A stretch of 64,000 bases of DNA from Desulfovibrio sp. (GCA_022839785.1 JALHJW010000004.1:1-64000), one strand, 5' to 3'; positions 36,621 through 46,140 are shown, counted from the stretch's first letter. The notes: generated from the letters alone by a model not told the origin. Numbers and translations are program-made.

Positions 36621-37004
36621 TCACGGCTCCCGTCCTTCCACTACCACAACAGCCGCGGCCGTGTCCCGTCCGTGCGTGAGGCTGACGAGCACGCGTCCGC
36701 CGCCGATCTCGCGCAGGCGCGCCTGGGCCGCGCCGTGGAACACGAGCCCCGGCTTGCCGTGCGCGTCCGGAACGACTTCGATCGAGGGCATGGTCACGCC
36801 CTGCGCGAATCCCGTGCCCAGGGCCTTGGCCCCTGCCTCCTTGGCCGCGAAGCGGGCCGCGAGGAAGGGGATCGGATGGCGGCCGGGCATGGCGGCGCGC
36901 TCGGCGTCCGTGAGGAACTTGTCGAGGAAGCGTTCGCCGAAGCGCTCGAAGCTGTCGCGGATGCGGTCCAGTTCGACGATGTCGATGCCCAGGCCGATGA
37001 TCAT
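36621..37004 (-). CDS. acpS: Holo-[acyl-carrier-protein] synthase
   Basis: A 127-aa phosphopantetheinyl transferase. GLGIDIVELDRI (Mg-binding Asp) and RFAAKEAGAKALGTG (KEA motif) are diagnostic; VSLTHGRDTAAAVVVVE closes the fold. It activates ACP for fatty-acid synthesis. The ATG overlaps the pdxJ stop (ATGA), the common pdxJ-acpS pairing in proteobacteria. Confidence 0.97.
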   Translation of the reverse strand: MIIGLGIDIVELDRIRDSFERFGERFLDKFLTDAERAAMPGRHPIPFLAARFAAKEAGAKALGTGFAQGVTMPSIEVVPDAHGKPGLVFHGAAQARLREIGGGRVLVSLTHGRDTAAAVVVVEGREP

Positions 37005-37732
37005 GTCTGGTCCGCGAAGCTCTCAACGATGGCGGCCATGCGGCCCACGGCCTCAGAGAAGCCCGTGAGCAGGGCGCGCGAGACGATGCTGTGGCCGATG
37101 GAGTACTCGCCGACTCCGGGCACGTTCCTGAAGGCATGGATGTTGACGTAGTTCAGGCCGTGCCCGAGGTTGACCTTGAGCCCGAGGTCCCGGCCCATGG
37201 CGATGCCCGCCATGATTTTTGCGAGTTCGGCGTCGCGGGCCGCGTCCGTGGCCGCGTCGGCGTAGTGGCCGGTGTGGATCTCGATAATCTGCGTGCCGAT
37301 GCGCGCCGCGGCCTCGATCTGCGCCGGGTCGGCGTCGATGAACAGGCTGGAGGCGATGCCCGCGGCCCAGACGGGCTGGAGGTAGCGCCTGAGGTCGTCC
37401 TCGCGGCCCGCCACGGCGAGGCCGCCCTCGGTGGTCAGCTCCTCGCGCTTTTCCGGGACCAGGCAGACCGTGTCCGGGTGCAGGCGTAGGGCGATGGCCT
37501 GCATCTCGGCCGTGGCCGCCATTTCGAGGTGCAGCCGGGTCTTGACGCAGGCGCGCAGGAGTTCCACGTCGCGGTCCTGGATGTGCCTGCGGTCCTCGCG
37601 CAGATGGACGATGATGCCGCGCGCCCCGGCCAGTTCGGCGAGGTGGGCCGCGGTGACGGGTTCGGGCTCGATGCCGCGGCGCTGCTGCCGCAGGGTCGCC
37701 ACATGATCGACGTTGACGGCCAGGACGGGCAT
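37001..37732 (-). CDS. pdxJ: Pyridoxine 5'-phosphate synthase
   Basis: A 243-aa TIM-barrel enzyme. The ATG at 37732 is preceded by GGAGGT and gives the standard N-terminus MPVLAVNVDHVATLRQQR. IIVHLREDRRHIQDRDV, VCLVPEKREELTTEGGL and GLKVNLGHGLNYVN are family blocks. It condenses 1-deoxyxylulose 5-phosphate with 3-amino-2-oxopropyl phosphate. First gene of the seven-gene minus-strand operon ending with cimA. Confidence 0.97.
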   Translation of the reverse strand: MPVLAVNVDHVATLRQQRRGIEPEPVTAAHLAELAGARGIIVHLREDRRHIQDRDVELLRACVKTRLHLEMAATAEMQAIALRLHPDTVCLVPEKREELTTEGGLAVAGREDDLRRYLQPVWAAGIASSLFIDADPAQIEAAARIGTQIIEIHTGHYADAATDAARDAELAKIMAGIAMGRDLGLKVNLGHGLNYVNIHAFRNVPGVGEYSIGHSIVSRALLTGFSEAVGRMAAIVESFADQT

Positions 37733-37838
37733 GGGGACCTCCGGAAAGACTCGGATATCCGGCCGAAAGCCGGGATGAAACGTGTATGTCTTCTCGTCCC
37801 GCTTGGCAACACCGGGCATGAACCACGTAAGCTCCGTA

Positions 37839-37867
37839 TTGACGCCCCCTGTGTCATGCAGTAACCA
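37839..37867 (+). promoter_or_regulatory. Possible sigma-70-type promoter for the UDP-glucose dehydrogenase gene
   Basis: TTGACG, a 17-nt spacer and TAACCA lie 48 nt before the start codon. The -35 is good and the -10 weak. Confidence 0.35.
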
Positions 37868-37914
37868 GAATCCGCCGTAAAGACCGCATATTCCGCACAG
37901 GAGATGATTCCCGC

Positions 37915-39258
37915 ATGAACGTTTGCATCGTTGGCACCGGGTACGTCGGGCTCGTCAGCGCCGCCTGCTTTGCCGAAATGGGCAACGACGTGGTCTGCGT
38001 CGACGTCAATCCCAAGATCGTTGAACTGCTCTCCCAGGGCCATGTCCACATTTTCGAGCCAGGCCTGGAGGATCTTGTCTCCCGCAACGCCCGGGAAGGG
38101 CGGCTGCGTTTCACCACCGACCTGGAGGAGGGCGTGCGCGACGCCCTGTGCGTGTTCATCACCGTGGGCACGCCGTCCAAGCCGGACGGTTCCTGCGACC
38201 TCGGCTACGTGCACCAGGTGGCGGCACAGATCGGCCAGGTCATGAACGGCTACAAGATCATCGTGGACAAATCCACGGTGCCCGTGGGCACGGCGGACGA
38301 GGTGCGCGACATCGTGGCCGCGGAGATACGCAAGCGCGGCCTCTCCATCGGCTTCGACGTGGTTTCCAACCCCGAGTTCCTGAAGGAGGGCGATGCGGTC
38401 AACGACTTCCTGAAGCCCGATCGCGTCATCGTGGGCACGGATTCGGAGCGCGCCGCGCGCCACCTGGAGGCCCTGTACGCGCCCTACGCGCGCAGCCGCG
38501 ACAAGCTGATCATGATGAGCGTGACGAGCGCCGAGATGACCAAATACGCGGCCAACTGCCTGCTGGCCACCAAGATATCCTTCATCAACGAGATCGCGAA
38601 CATCTGCGAACTCGTCGGCGCGGACGTGCATGAAGTGCGCGTGGGCGTCGGCTCGGACCACCGCATCGGCTACCACTTCATCTATCCCGGCGTGGGCTAC
38701 GGCGGCTCCTGCTTCCCGAAGGACGTCAAGGCCCTGATCAACACGGCCAGGGAACACGGCTATTCGCCCCGGCTCATCGAGTCCGTGGATCTGGTCAACA
38801 CCCGCCAGAAGCTGGTGCTCTCCAACAAGGTGAAGAACTACTTCGCGGACCAGGGCGGCGTGAACGGCAAGACCCTGGCCATGTGGGGGCTGGCCTTCAA
38901 GGCCAACACCGACGACATGCGCGAGGCCCCGTCGCTGGACATCATCCGCGACCTCACGGCCGAGGGCATGCGCGTGCGCGTCTTCGACCCGGCGTCCGGA
39001 AAGAAGGCCCGCGAGGCCTTTCGCGACAATCCCCTGGTGGATATCTGCGACGAGCAGTACTCCTGCCTGGAGAAGGCCGACGCCCTGGCCGTGGTCACGG
39101 AGTGGAACCAGTTCCGCAATCCCAACTTCGGGAAGATCAAGCGGCACCTGCGCGCGCCCATCATCTTCGACGGGCGCAACCTCTACTCGCCATCCTTCAT
39201 GGCCACGGAAGGCTTCGCCTATTTCAGCATCGGACGCCGATCGGCCCGGCCGGAATAA
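37915..39258 (+). CDS. UDP-glucose 6-dehydrogenase
   Basis: A 447-aa NAD-dependent enzyme; AGGAG precedes the ATG. The Rossmann motif is MNVCIVGTGYVGLVSAACFA. The catalytic Cys is in GYGGSCFPKDVKALI, with Lys in MTKYAANCLLATKISF. The C-terminal domain has LAFKANTDDMREAPS. It oxidises UDP-glucose to UDP-glucuronate for polysaccharide or LPS. GDP-mannose dehydrogenase is related, but the overall pattern and length fit Ugd. Monocistronic, diverging from pdxJ. Confidence 0.94.
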   Translation: MNVCIVGTGYVGLVSAACFAEMGNDVVCVDVNPKIVELLSQGHVHIFEPGLEDLVSRNAREGRLRFTTDLEEGVRDALCVFITVGTPSKPDGSCDLGYVHQVAAQIGQVMNGYKIIVDKSTVPVGTADEVRDIVAAEIRKRGLSIGFDVVSNPEFLKEGDAVNDFLKPDRVIVGTDSERAARHLEALYAPYARSRDKLIMMSVTSAEMTKYAANCLLATKISFINEIANICELVGADVHEVRVGVGSDHRIGYHFIYPGVGYGGSCFPKDVKALINTAREHGYSPRLIESVDLVNTRQKLVLSNKVKNYFADQGGVNGKTLAMWGLAFKANTDDMREAPSLDIIRDLTAEGMRVRVFDPASGKKAREAFRDNPLVDICDEQYSCLEKADALAVVTEWNQFRNPNFGKIKRHLRAPIIFDGRNLYSPSFMATEGFAYFSIGRRSARPE

Positions 39259-39281
39259 GCGGCGCGGATTTCGGCTGGAAA

Positions 39282-39316
39282 GCAGGAGCGGGCGGCCGGG
39301 AGGCTCCCGCTCCTGC
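39282..39316. terminator. Hairpin between convergent genes, probable terminator
   Basis: GCAGGAGCGGG pairs with CCCGCTCCTGC (11 bp). On the minus strand it is followed by TTTCC. A second, overlapping hairpin CCTGCCGC-GTTGT-GCGGCAGG (39312-39332) would compete with it. Confidence 0.45.
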
Positions 39317-39339
39317 CGCGTTGTGCGGCAGGGGAAGGA

Positions 39340-39558
39340 TCAGCGGACGGCGCCGCTGCGGCGCTGGAAGCGGACCTGCAGTTCCTGCAGGATGAGGCGT
39401 TCGTAGTCGGTGTTCGGTTCGGTGCGCTGCGTGTCGTCATGGAGCAGATGCTCCAGATGCTGCGTCTCTTCCCAGAAGTCGAGCAGTTCGTCGTCCTTGA
39501 GGGTCTTGATCTGCTCTTCGAGCGGAAAGCTTTCGGGAAGCGCGAGATAATTTGCCAT
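39340..39558 (-). CDS. Small acidic protein of unknown function
   Basis: A 72-aa protein from ATG 39558, with GGAGG about 11 nt upstream. Predicted helical throughout and acidic (LKDDELLDFWEETQHLEHLL), ending in a basic segment (VRFQRRSGAVR). No Cys, signal or membrane helix. I do not recognise it; coding is supported by the ribosome site, its acidic helical composition and the terminator-like hairpin behind it. Confidence 0.6.
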   Translation of the reverse strand: MANYLALPESFPLEEQIKTLKDDELLDFWEETQHLEHLLHDDTQRTEPNTDYERLILQELQVRFQRRSGAVR

Positions 39559-39662
39559 TAAGGGCGTGTCCTCCTGGGATGGGCCGCGTGCGCCTTCTTC
39601 ATTAGGCGAGGGGCCATGGCTTTGGCAAGTGCCGGGAAAGGGCCGTGACGCCGCATTTTCCC

Positions 39663-39691
39663 TTGCGGAAGCCGTTTCGGGCACGTATATT
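39663..39691 (+). promoter_or_regulatory. Sigma-70-type promoter of cheW
   Basis: TTGCGG, a 17-nt spacer and TATATT (five of six to consensus) place a start about 55 nt before cheW. Confidence 0.55.
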
Positions 39692-39752
39692 CGGACATGA
39701 ACGTCGCGCTCCGGTATTTCGTGCGGCAACGTTTTCGGCCGGGAGAGGATTC

Positions 39753-40229
39753 ATGAACGACATGCACAAGCGGCAGGACACCGAGTTGCTCCAGCTCGTG
39801 ACCTTCAGCATCGGCGACGAGGAGTTCGGCGTCGACATCCTGAAGGTCCAGGAAATCATCCGCACCATGGAGATCACCAAGGTGCCGAAGGCTCCCGATT
39901 TCGTGGAAGGCGTCATCAACCTGCGCGGCAAGGTCATCCCGATCATCGACCTGCGCAAGCGGTTCGGTATGGAGACGCGCGGCCACGACAAGGACACCCG
40001 GATCATCGTCATCGAGATCAACAACATGATCGTCGGTTTCGTGGTCGATTCCGTCTCCGAGGTGCTCCGCATATCCGCCGACACGGTGGAGCCGCCCCCG
40101 CCGGTAGTGGCGGGCGTGGAGTCCGAATACATCAAGGGCGTGGGCAAGCTGGCCGACCGGCTGCTGATCATGCTTGATCTCGACCGCCTGCTGTCCCGCG
40201 AGGAAAAGGAAGTCCTCAACCAGGTCTAG
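39753..40229 (+). CDS. cheW: Chemotaxis coupling protein CheW
   Basis: A 158-aa single CheW domain. The start is ATG 39753 after GGGAGAGG. Motifs are QLVTFSIGDEEFGVDILKVQEI, VEGVINLRGKVIPIIDLRKRFG and GFVVDSVSEVLRI, with the C-terminal strand LLIMLDLDRLL. It couples chemoreceptors to CheA. No other che gene is adjacent, so it is an isolated copy; the promoter upstream and terminator downstream make it monocistronic. Confidence 0.95.
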   Translation: MNDMHKRQDTELLQLVTFSIGDEEFGVDILKVQEIIRTMEITKVPKAPDFVEGVINLRGKVIPIIDLRKRFGMETRGHDKDTRIIVIEINNMIVGFVVDSVSEVLRISADTVEPPPPVVAGVESEYIKGVGKLADRLLIMLDLDRLLSREEKEVLNQV

Positions 40230-40252
40230 GCGGCGGGTCCGTTTTTGCGAGA

Positions 40253-40297
40253 GGCCGTTCCCGGATGCAGGCGCGTCCGGGAACGGCCGCGTTTGTT
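40253..40297 (+). terminator. Intrinsic terminator of cheW
   Basis: A 13-bp perfect stem, GGCCGTTCCCGGA/TCCGGGAACGGCC, with a 10-nt loop is followed by GCGTTTGTTTC. The hairpin contains an ATG in frame with mfd, which argues against that ATG as the mfd start. Confidence 0.82.
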
Positions 40298-40345
40298 TCG
40301 AGCGGCGGCGCTTCCTTTTCGCCTGCCGCCAAGGAGATCCTTCCG

Positions 40346-43300
40346 GTGCATTTCCCCGCAAGGCTCGCCGACTTTCTGGCCGGACGCGGCGACAGTCTGC
40401 GCGTCTTCAAGAGCGGTCCCGCCTCTCAGGCCCTGGTCGCGGCCGCCCTGCTCAGGCAGGGAAGCAGTGTGGTCTGGATACTGCCCACGGAACGCGAGGC
40501 CCGGGCCGCGCGCGCCCTGCTCGGGCTGTTCCAGGGCGAGGGAGGGGAGGGCGGAGCCGATCCCCGACGCATCGTTTTTCTGCCCGAATACCGCGCCGCA
40601 CGCCCGGATCCCCGCGAATGGGCGGCCCGCTGGGCGGCGCTTTCCGCCCTGACCTCGCGCTCGGGCGCGCAGGCCGTGATCCTCTCCGCCGACAACCTGT
40701 TGCCCAAGTGGCCCACGCCCGAGACCGCGGCGCGCGCCGAACTCAGGCTCGGACGCGGCGCGGAGATCCTCTCCGAGATGGTGCTGGAGCAACTCGTGCT
40801 CTGGGGCTACCGGCGCACCGGCATGGTCACCGCGCCCGGCGAGATGTCCATGCGCGGCGACATCCTCGACGTCTTCGTGCCCGGCTTCGAGCACCCCGCG
40901 CGGCTGGAGTTCTTCGGCGACACCCTGGACGAGATACGCCTCTTCAACGCCCAGACGCAGCGCTCCGTGGCCGATCTTCCCGAGATCGCCCTGGTTCCCG
41001 CGGCCCCGGCGCTTCTGGGGCCGGGCGAACTTGAGGAGGTCCGGGGCCGCCTGGCCCGCTTCAAGACCGCGGGACGGATCAACGCCGCGGCCCTGGAGCG
41101 TTTCTCCCGCTCCCTGGCCGAGGCCGACGGCTTCATCTGGCCCGGCCTGACCTACGCCGAACCCGCGCGTCTGGCAGACTTCCTGCCGCCGGACGCGGTC
41201 CATCTGATCAGCGGCGGCGCGGTGTTGCGCGAGAAAATGGAGGGGGCGCTCTGGGGTTGGCAGGAGTTTTTGCAGAAGATGCGCGAGGACCAGGGGATCG
41301 TGGTCCAGAGCGAACTGCTGCTCTGGCCTGAGGAGGACGCCCGCAAGACCTGGCTCGGCAAGCGTCATCTCGTCTTCGAGGACCTCGTGGTGGGCGTGGC
41401 GCAGGGCGGCGTGGAGCTGCCCGAGCGCCAGATAGAAAGTTTCGCCGACCTCTTCTGGAAGCCCGACGACCAGAAACGCCCGTGGAGCGCCCTGGTGCAG
41501 GCCTTGCGCGTCTGGGAGGCGGAGGACGGGCAGGCCGTGCTCAGCTTCCAGTCCACACGTTCGCGCACCCGCTTTCTCAAACTGGCCGCACAGGAGGGGA
41601 TCGCCCCGCACGCGTCCTATGCTCCGGACCGGCGCGGCGTCTACGCCCTGGTCTCGCCCCTGGCCAAGGGCATGGAGCTTTCCTGGGCCAATCTGCGCAT
41701 CCTTTCCGAGGACATCCTGCAGCCCGGCGAGGCCTCGTCGCGCGCGGTGCGGCACAAGGACTGGAAGGGGCTGGCCTCCTACGACGAAATATCCGCGGGC
41801 GACCTGCTGGTGCACCGCGACTACGGTCTGGCGCGTTTCGCCGGGCTGACCCGGCTGGCCCACGGCGAGGTGGCCAACGACTATCTGCTGCTGCTCTTCG
41901 ACGGCGAGGACAAGCTCTACCTGCCCGTGGACCGCATGGGGCTGGTGCAGCGCTACAAGGGGCCGGAAGGCTCGGCCCCGGCCCTGGACTCCCTGCGCGG
42001 GGCGCGCTGGCGAGCGGCCAAGGAGCGGGCGCGCAAGGCCGTGGAGAAGATCGCGGACGAACTGGTGCGCATGTACGCCTGGCGACGCGTGGCCAAGGGC
42101 TACGCCTACTCCCCGCCCTCCGAGCTGTACCGCGAGTTCGAGGCGGGCTTTTCCTTCGAGGAGACGCCGGACCAGGCCCGGGCCATTCTGGACGTGCTGG
42201 CGGACATGGAGAAGCCCGAGCCCATGGACCGTCTGGTCTGCGGCGACGTGGGCTTCGGCAAGACCGAGGTGGCCCTGCGCGCCGCCTTCCGCGCCGTGGC
42301 CGACGGCAAGCAGGTGGCCCTGCTCTGTCCCACCACGGTGCTCGCGGAACAGCATTACCACACCTTCCGCACGCGCATGGCCAATTTCCCGGTGAGCGTG
42401 GCCATGCTTTCGCGCTTCGTGCCCAAGACCGAGCAGAACGCCGTGGTGAACGCGGCCACGCGCGGCGCGGTGGACGTGCTCATCGGCACGCACCGCATGC
42501 TTTCGGAGGACGTGCATCTGCCGCGCCTGGGCCTGCTCATCCTGGACGAGGAGCAGCGCTTCGGCGTGAAGCACAAGGAGAAGCTGAAGGAGCTCAAGCA
42601 AACCATCGACTGCCTGACCCTCACGGCCACGCCCATCCCGCGCACCCTGCAGCTCTCCCTGTCCGGCATCCGTTCCCTCTCGGTCATCGAGACCCCGCCT
42701 GCGGACCGCAAGCCCGTGGACACGGCGCTCATCGAGCGCGACGACGGCATGCTCAGGCGCATCCTGGAGCGCGAGCTGTCGCGCGGGGGACAGGTCTACT
42801 GGGTGCACAACCGCGTGCGCACCCTGGACGGCGTGGCCGAGTACGTGCGCGGCCTCGTGCCGCAGGCGCGGGTGACGATGGCGCACGGACAGATGTCGCC
42901 CACGGCCCTTGAGGAGTCCATGCGCTCCTTCTGGCGCGGCGAGACCGACGTGCTGGTCTGCACGGCCATCGTGGAGTCCGGGCTCGACTTCCCCAACGCC
43001 AACACGCTGGTCGTGGACCAGGCCCAGATGTTCGGCCTGGGCCAGCTCTACCAGCTCCGGGGCAGGGTGGGGCGTTCGGAGCGTCAGGCCTACGCCTACT
43101 TCGTGGTTCCGAGTCTGGCCGCGGTGCCCGAGGACGCGCGCAAGCGGCTGCGGGTCATCCTGGACATGGATTTCCTCGGCGCCGGCTTCCGCGTCGCCAT
43201 GGAGGACCTCAGGCTGCGCGGCGCGGGCAACATCCTGGGCGAGTCCCAGTCCGGCCACATCGCCAAGGTGGGCCTGGACCTCTTCCTGGAGATGCTGGAG

Positions 43301-43837
43301 GAGGAGGTGCGCCGCCTCAAGGGCGAGGGCGGGGCGCAGCGCGTGGAGACCGAGATGAATTTCGTGATTCCGGCGCACATCCCGGAGGACTACATCCCCG
43401 ACGCCCAGGAACGTCTGAACTGGTACAAGGCCCTGGCCGCGGCGCGCAGCGAAGGCGAGGCTCAGGACCTGGCCATCGAGATCAGGGACCGCTTCGGCAA
43501 GTGGCCCGTTCCCCTGGCCAACTTCCTGGCCGCCCTGGAACTCAAACGCGAACTGGTCCGCCTCGGCGCGGACCGGGCGGACATCTACCCAGGCCGGGTA
43601 GTTGTGCAGTGGAGGAACGAGGCGCATGCCCCGCAGACCGGGGCTCTCCTGGGCTGGTTGCAAAGCCGCGGCGATTGGGCCAAACTTCTTCCGCCCGGCA
43701 AGATCGAGGCCCGTCTTTCCGTCGAGGAGGAGACGGCCCGAGGCCTGATCCGGCTCCGCGACGAACTGCGGCTGCTTTCCTCCGATTCCGGCGCGGAGCG
43801 GACGGCCGACAAGGAAACCGGTATCCCCACGGCATGA
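40346..43837 (+). CDS. mfd: Transcription-repair coupling factor
   Basis: An 1163-aa DNA translocase. I choose GTG 40346: AAGGAG lies 9 nt upstream and an in-frame ATG at 40265 falls inside the cheW terminator hairpin. UvrB-homology region at the N-terminus, then the RNA polymerase interacting domain (about 480-545: GDLLVHRDYGLARFAGL). The helicase motor follows with Walker A RLVCGDVGFGKTEVALRAAF, DEEQ box LLILDEEQRFGVKHKEKLK, LTATPIPRTLQLSL and QLRGRVGRSERQAYAYF. A C-terminal TRCF domain closes it. It removes stalled RNA polymerase and recruits UvrA. The stop overlaps the next start (ATGA). Confidence 0.97.
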   Translation: MHFPARLADFLAGRGDSLRVFKSGPASQALVAAALLRQGSSVVWILPTEREARAARALLGLFQGEGGEGGADPRRIVFLPEYRAARPDPREWAARWAALSALTSRSGAQAVILSADNLLPKWPTPETAARAELRLGRGAEILSEMVLEQLVLWGYRRTGMVTAPGEMSMRGDILDVFVPGFEHPARLEFFGDTLDEIRLFNAQTQRSVADLPEIALVPAAPALLGPGELEEVRGRLARFKTAGRINAAALERFSRSLAEADGFIWPGLTYAEPARLADFLPPDAVHLISGGAVLREKMEGALWGWQEFLQKMREDQGIVVQSELLLWPEEDARKTWLGKRHLVFEDLVVGVAQGGVELPERQIESFADLFWKPDDQKRPWSALVQALRVWEAEDGQAVLSFQSTRSRTRFLKLAAQEGIAPHASYAPDRRGVYALVSPLAKGMELSWANLRILSEDILQPGEASSRAVRHKDWKGLASYDEISAGDLLVHRDYGLARFAGLTRLAHGEVANDYLLLLFDGEDKLYLPVDRMGLVQRYKGPEGSAPALDSLRGARWRAAKERARKAVEKIADELVRMYAWRRVAKGYAYSPPSELYREFEAGFSFEETPDQARAILDVLADMEKPEPMDRLVCGDVGFGKTEVALRAAFRAVADGKQVALLCPTTVLAEQHYHTFRTRMANFPVSVAMLSRFVPKTEQNAVVNAATRGAVDVLIGTHRMLSEDVHLPRLGLLILDEEQRFGVKHKEKLKELKQTIDCLTLTATPIPRTLQLSLSGIRSLSVIETPPADRKPVDTALIERDDGMLRRILERELSRGGQVYWVHNRVRTLDGVAEYVRGLVPQARVTMAHGQMSPTALEESMRSFWRGETDVLVCTAIVESGLDFPNANTLVVDQAQMFGLGQLYQLRGRVGRSERQAYAYFVVPSLAAVPEDARKRLRVILDMDFLGAGFRVAMEDLRLRGAGNILGESQSGHIAKVGLDLFLEMLEEEVRRLKGEGGAQRVETEMNFVIPAHIPEDYIPDAQERLNWYKALAAARSEGEAQDLAIEIRDRFGKWPVPLANFLAALELKRELVRLGADRADIYPGRVVVQWRNEAHAPQTGALLGWLQSRGDWAKLLPPGKIEARLSVEEETARGLIRLRDELRLLSSDSGAERTADKETGIPTA

Positions 43838-45120
43838 GACACATCCTTTCGACGCTTCTTCTGTGCGTGTTCGCGGCCCTCGCGGCCGGCTGCGGGGGCG
43901 ATCCCGCGGAGCCGGGCGTGGTGGCCCGGGTCAACGGCAGGCCCATCACCCTTGCCCAGCTCGAATTCATGAGCGACCTGATGCACATCAACCAGCAGAC
44001 GGACTACACGCCCTCGCTGGAGCAGCTCAAGGCGCAGCACGGGCAGGCCCTGGCCGACCTCATCGTGCAGCAGCTCATCGAACAGGAGCTGGAGGCCAGG
44101 GGCATGGAGGTCACGGAGAACGAGCTGGCCGTGGCCGAGGAGACGGTGCGGGCGGACTACCCCGAAGGGGTCTTCGAGGAGATGCTCGTCGAGGAGTACA
44201 TCGACATCAACGCCTGGCGGGCACAGTTGAAGGCCCGGCTGGCCATGGAGAAGCTGGCCAATCTCGTGCTGCGGCCGCGCATCAGGCTGGATCACCAGGA
44301 GGCCGAAAAGTTCTACAAGGACCATGCGCAGGACTTCTATCTGCCGCCCCGACTTTCCCTGATCCTGGTCACCGGGCCGGGCAAGGATCTGGTGGACAAG
44401 GCCGTGGACGCCCTTCAGAAGGGCGCGTCGCCCGAGGAGATCGCCCAGCGGCTGAACGCGGTGACCGCAAGAAGGGTCAAGCTGCGCGAAGATCGTCTGC
44501 CTTCGACCTGGCGCGAGGCCCTGAAGGCCGTGGGCAAGGACGGCGTGAGCCCGCTGTGGACCGACAAGGGCGGCGTTTCACGGATCATCGTGCTGGAGAA
44601 CATTCCCGGCAAACTTCTGGACGTGAGCCAGGCCTATCCCCTGGTCGAACGCATCCTGCTTGAGGCCAAGATGGCCGAGGAGTTCGACGCATGGCTGAAC
44701 GAGGCTGTGGGCAAGGCCCAGATCAAGGTCAACGCCCAGTTGCTGCGCGAATCCAAGGATGAGGCTGAGGCCGAGTCCGGCGGGGCGGGCAGGAAGGAGG
44801 CCTCCGGGACCGTGGAGGCGGGAAGGCCCGGGGAGGGCGATCCGGCGGGCGGCGCTCCCGCCGAGGACATGACCGGCAAGGTCCGGCCGCCTGCCGCGGC
44901 CACGGCTCCGGCGACTCCCGCTCCGGACGTGGGCAAGGCGGAGGAGCCCAAGCTGCTGCCCGACCTCGCCCCCCAGGACGTGGCCCCGAGAGAAATAATT
45001 GAACAGGAGCGGGGGCGCTACTATCCCTCGCCGGAGGCCGGAGAGGAGCAGCCCCAGGTGCAGCGCCTCGGCCGCCGGGACAAAAACAGGCAGCCCAAGC
45101 AGGGCATTACGCAGGAATGA
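43834..45120 (+). CDS. SurA-like peptidyl-prolyl isomerase lipoprotein
   Basis: A 428-aa secreted lipoprotein. The lipobox LAAGC puts the lipidated Cys at position 20. A SurA-N-like helical domain (about 28-150: VVARVNGRPITLAQLEFMSDL) precedes a parvulin-like region (about 165-280: RLSLILVTGPGKDLVDKAVDAL). The last ~130 residues are a low-complexity Ala/Pro/Glu tail ending in a basic stretch, probably disordered. It starts on the mfd stop (ATGA) and is followed by a second SurA-like gene, so both serve outer-membrane protein folding. Parvulin activity is uncertain. Confidence 0.85.
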   Translation: MRHILSTLLLCVFAALAAGCGGDPAEPGVVARVNGRPITLAQLEFMSDLMHINQQTDYTPSLEQLKAQHGQALADLIVQQLIEQELEARGMEVTENELAVAEETVRADYPEGVFEEMLVEEYIDINAWRAQLKARLAMEKLANLVLRPRIRLDHQEAEKFYKDHAQDFYLPPRLSLILVTGPGKDLVDKAVDALQKGASPEEIAQRLNAVTARRVKLREDRLPSTWREALKAVGKDGVSPLWTDKGGVSRIIVLENIPGKLLDVSQAYPLVERILLEAKMAEEFDAWLNEAVGKAQIKVNAQLLRESKDEAEAESGGAGRKEASGTVEAGRPGEGDPAGGAPAEDMTGKVRPPAAATAPATPAPDVGKAEEPKLLPDLAPQDVAPREIIEQERGRYYPSPEAGEEQPQVQRLGRRDKNRQPKQGITQE

Positions 45121-45126
45121 TTGCAT

Positions 45127-46128
45127 ATGTCGTGGAAACCGACTACATACCGCTTCGTGACCGTGCGGCAAAAGCTGAACATATCCGCGCAGAAGGTCTG
45201 CACAATTTTTTTGCTCGCGGCGCTTTCGTTGCTGCTGCGCGAATCGTCTCCGGCCCAGGCGCAGGTGGCGGATAGGATCGTGGCCGTGGTCAACGGCGAG
45301 ATCATCACGCTCTATGAACTCGACAAGCGTTTCGCCCCCGTGGTCAAGCAGTTCGAGGGCAAGGAGCTTTCCGCGGCCGAGGAGGAGCGCCTGCAGGCCA
45401 TGAAACGCCAGTTTCTCGACCGGCGGATCGAGGACATGCTGCTCCTGCAGGAGGCCGGACGCTTCGGGATCAAGGTCGGCGAGGCCGAGGCCGAGAACAA
45501 GGTCAAGGAGCTTCTGCAGCAGAGCAAGATGAGCGACCAGAAGTTCATGGAGGAGCTGGTCAAGAAGGGCTTCACCCGCGCCGAGTACATCGCCGAGATG
45601 CGCAAGGAGATCACCATCAACAAGCTCTTGGACTACATGGTCCGGGCCAAGGTGGCGGTCAGCAACGAGGAGGTCGAGGCCTACTACCGCAGCAACATGG
45701 GCAGCTACGAGTCGGGTCGCAAGGTTGTGCTCCGGCTCATCGTCCTGCCGCTCGACATGGACGCCGAGGGCCTGCGCAAGAAGATCGTGGGCCGGGACAT
45801 GACCTTCGAGGAAGCGGCGAAGAAGCATTCGGTGGGTCCTGGCGCGGAGACCGGGGGGGACCTCGGGGCTCTGGGCTGGGAGCATCTCGCCCCGGACTGG
45901 CGCAAGGTCCTTGAGGACCTGAAGCCGGGAGACGTCAGCAAACCCTTCGACCTCTCCGGTCGCAAGGCCCTGCTGCAGCTGGTTCAGGATACGGCCGGCG
46001 ACAACAGGCCTCTGCCGGAAGTGGCGGAGCAGATCAGGGACAAGCTTGCCAAGCCCAAGTACGAGGACATCTACGCGAACTACATCAGCAGATTGAAGAG
46101 CAAGGCGATCATCGAGATCAAACTCTAG
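45127..46128 (+). CDS. SurA-like periplasmic chaperone/peptidyl-prolyl isomerase
   Basis: A 333-aa protein. The ATG at 45127 is preferred over the TTG two codons before. A signal peptide with a long basic n-region (about 1-46, IFLLAALSLLL, cleaved near PAQAQ) leads into VADRIVAVVNGEIITLYELD, the SurA-N domain. A parvulin domain (about 200-305) contains GRDMTFEEAAKKHSVGPGAE and GGDLGALGWEHLAPDW. It escorts outer-membrane proteins. It forms an operon with the preceding lipoprotein and the RodZ-like gene. Confidence 0.92.
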   Translation: MSWKPTTYRFVTVRQKLNISAQKVCTIFLLAALSLLLRESSPAQAQVADRIVAVVNGEIITLYELDKRFAPVVKQFEGKELSAAEEERLQAMKRQFLDRRIEDMLLLQEAGRFGIKVGEAEAENKVKELLQQSKMSDQKFMEELVKKGFTRAEYIAEMRKEITINKLLDYMVRAKVAVSNEEVEAYYRSNMGSYESGRKVVLRLIVLPLDMDAEGLRKKIVGRDMTFEEAAKKHSVGPGAETGGDLGALGWEHLAPDWRKVLEDLKPGDVSKPFDLSGRKALLQLVQDTAGDNRPLPEVAEQIRDKLAKPKYEDIYANYISRLKSKAIIEIKL

Positions 46129-46140
46129 GTGGGGTTGGGC

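Noticed and set aside
40226..43663. A very long open frame antisense to mfd
   Set aside because: It mirrors third-codon-position GC of mfd; its translation is Gly/Ala/His/Val-rich without domains, and mfd is unambiguous.
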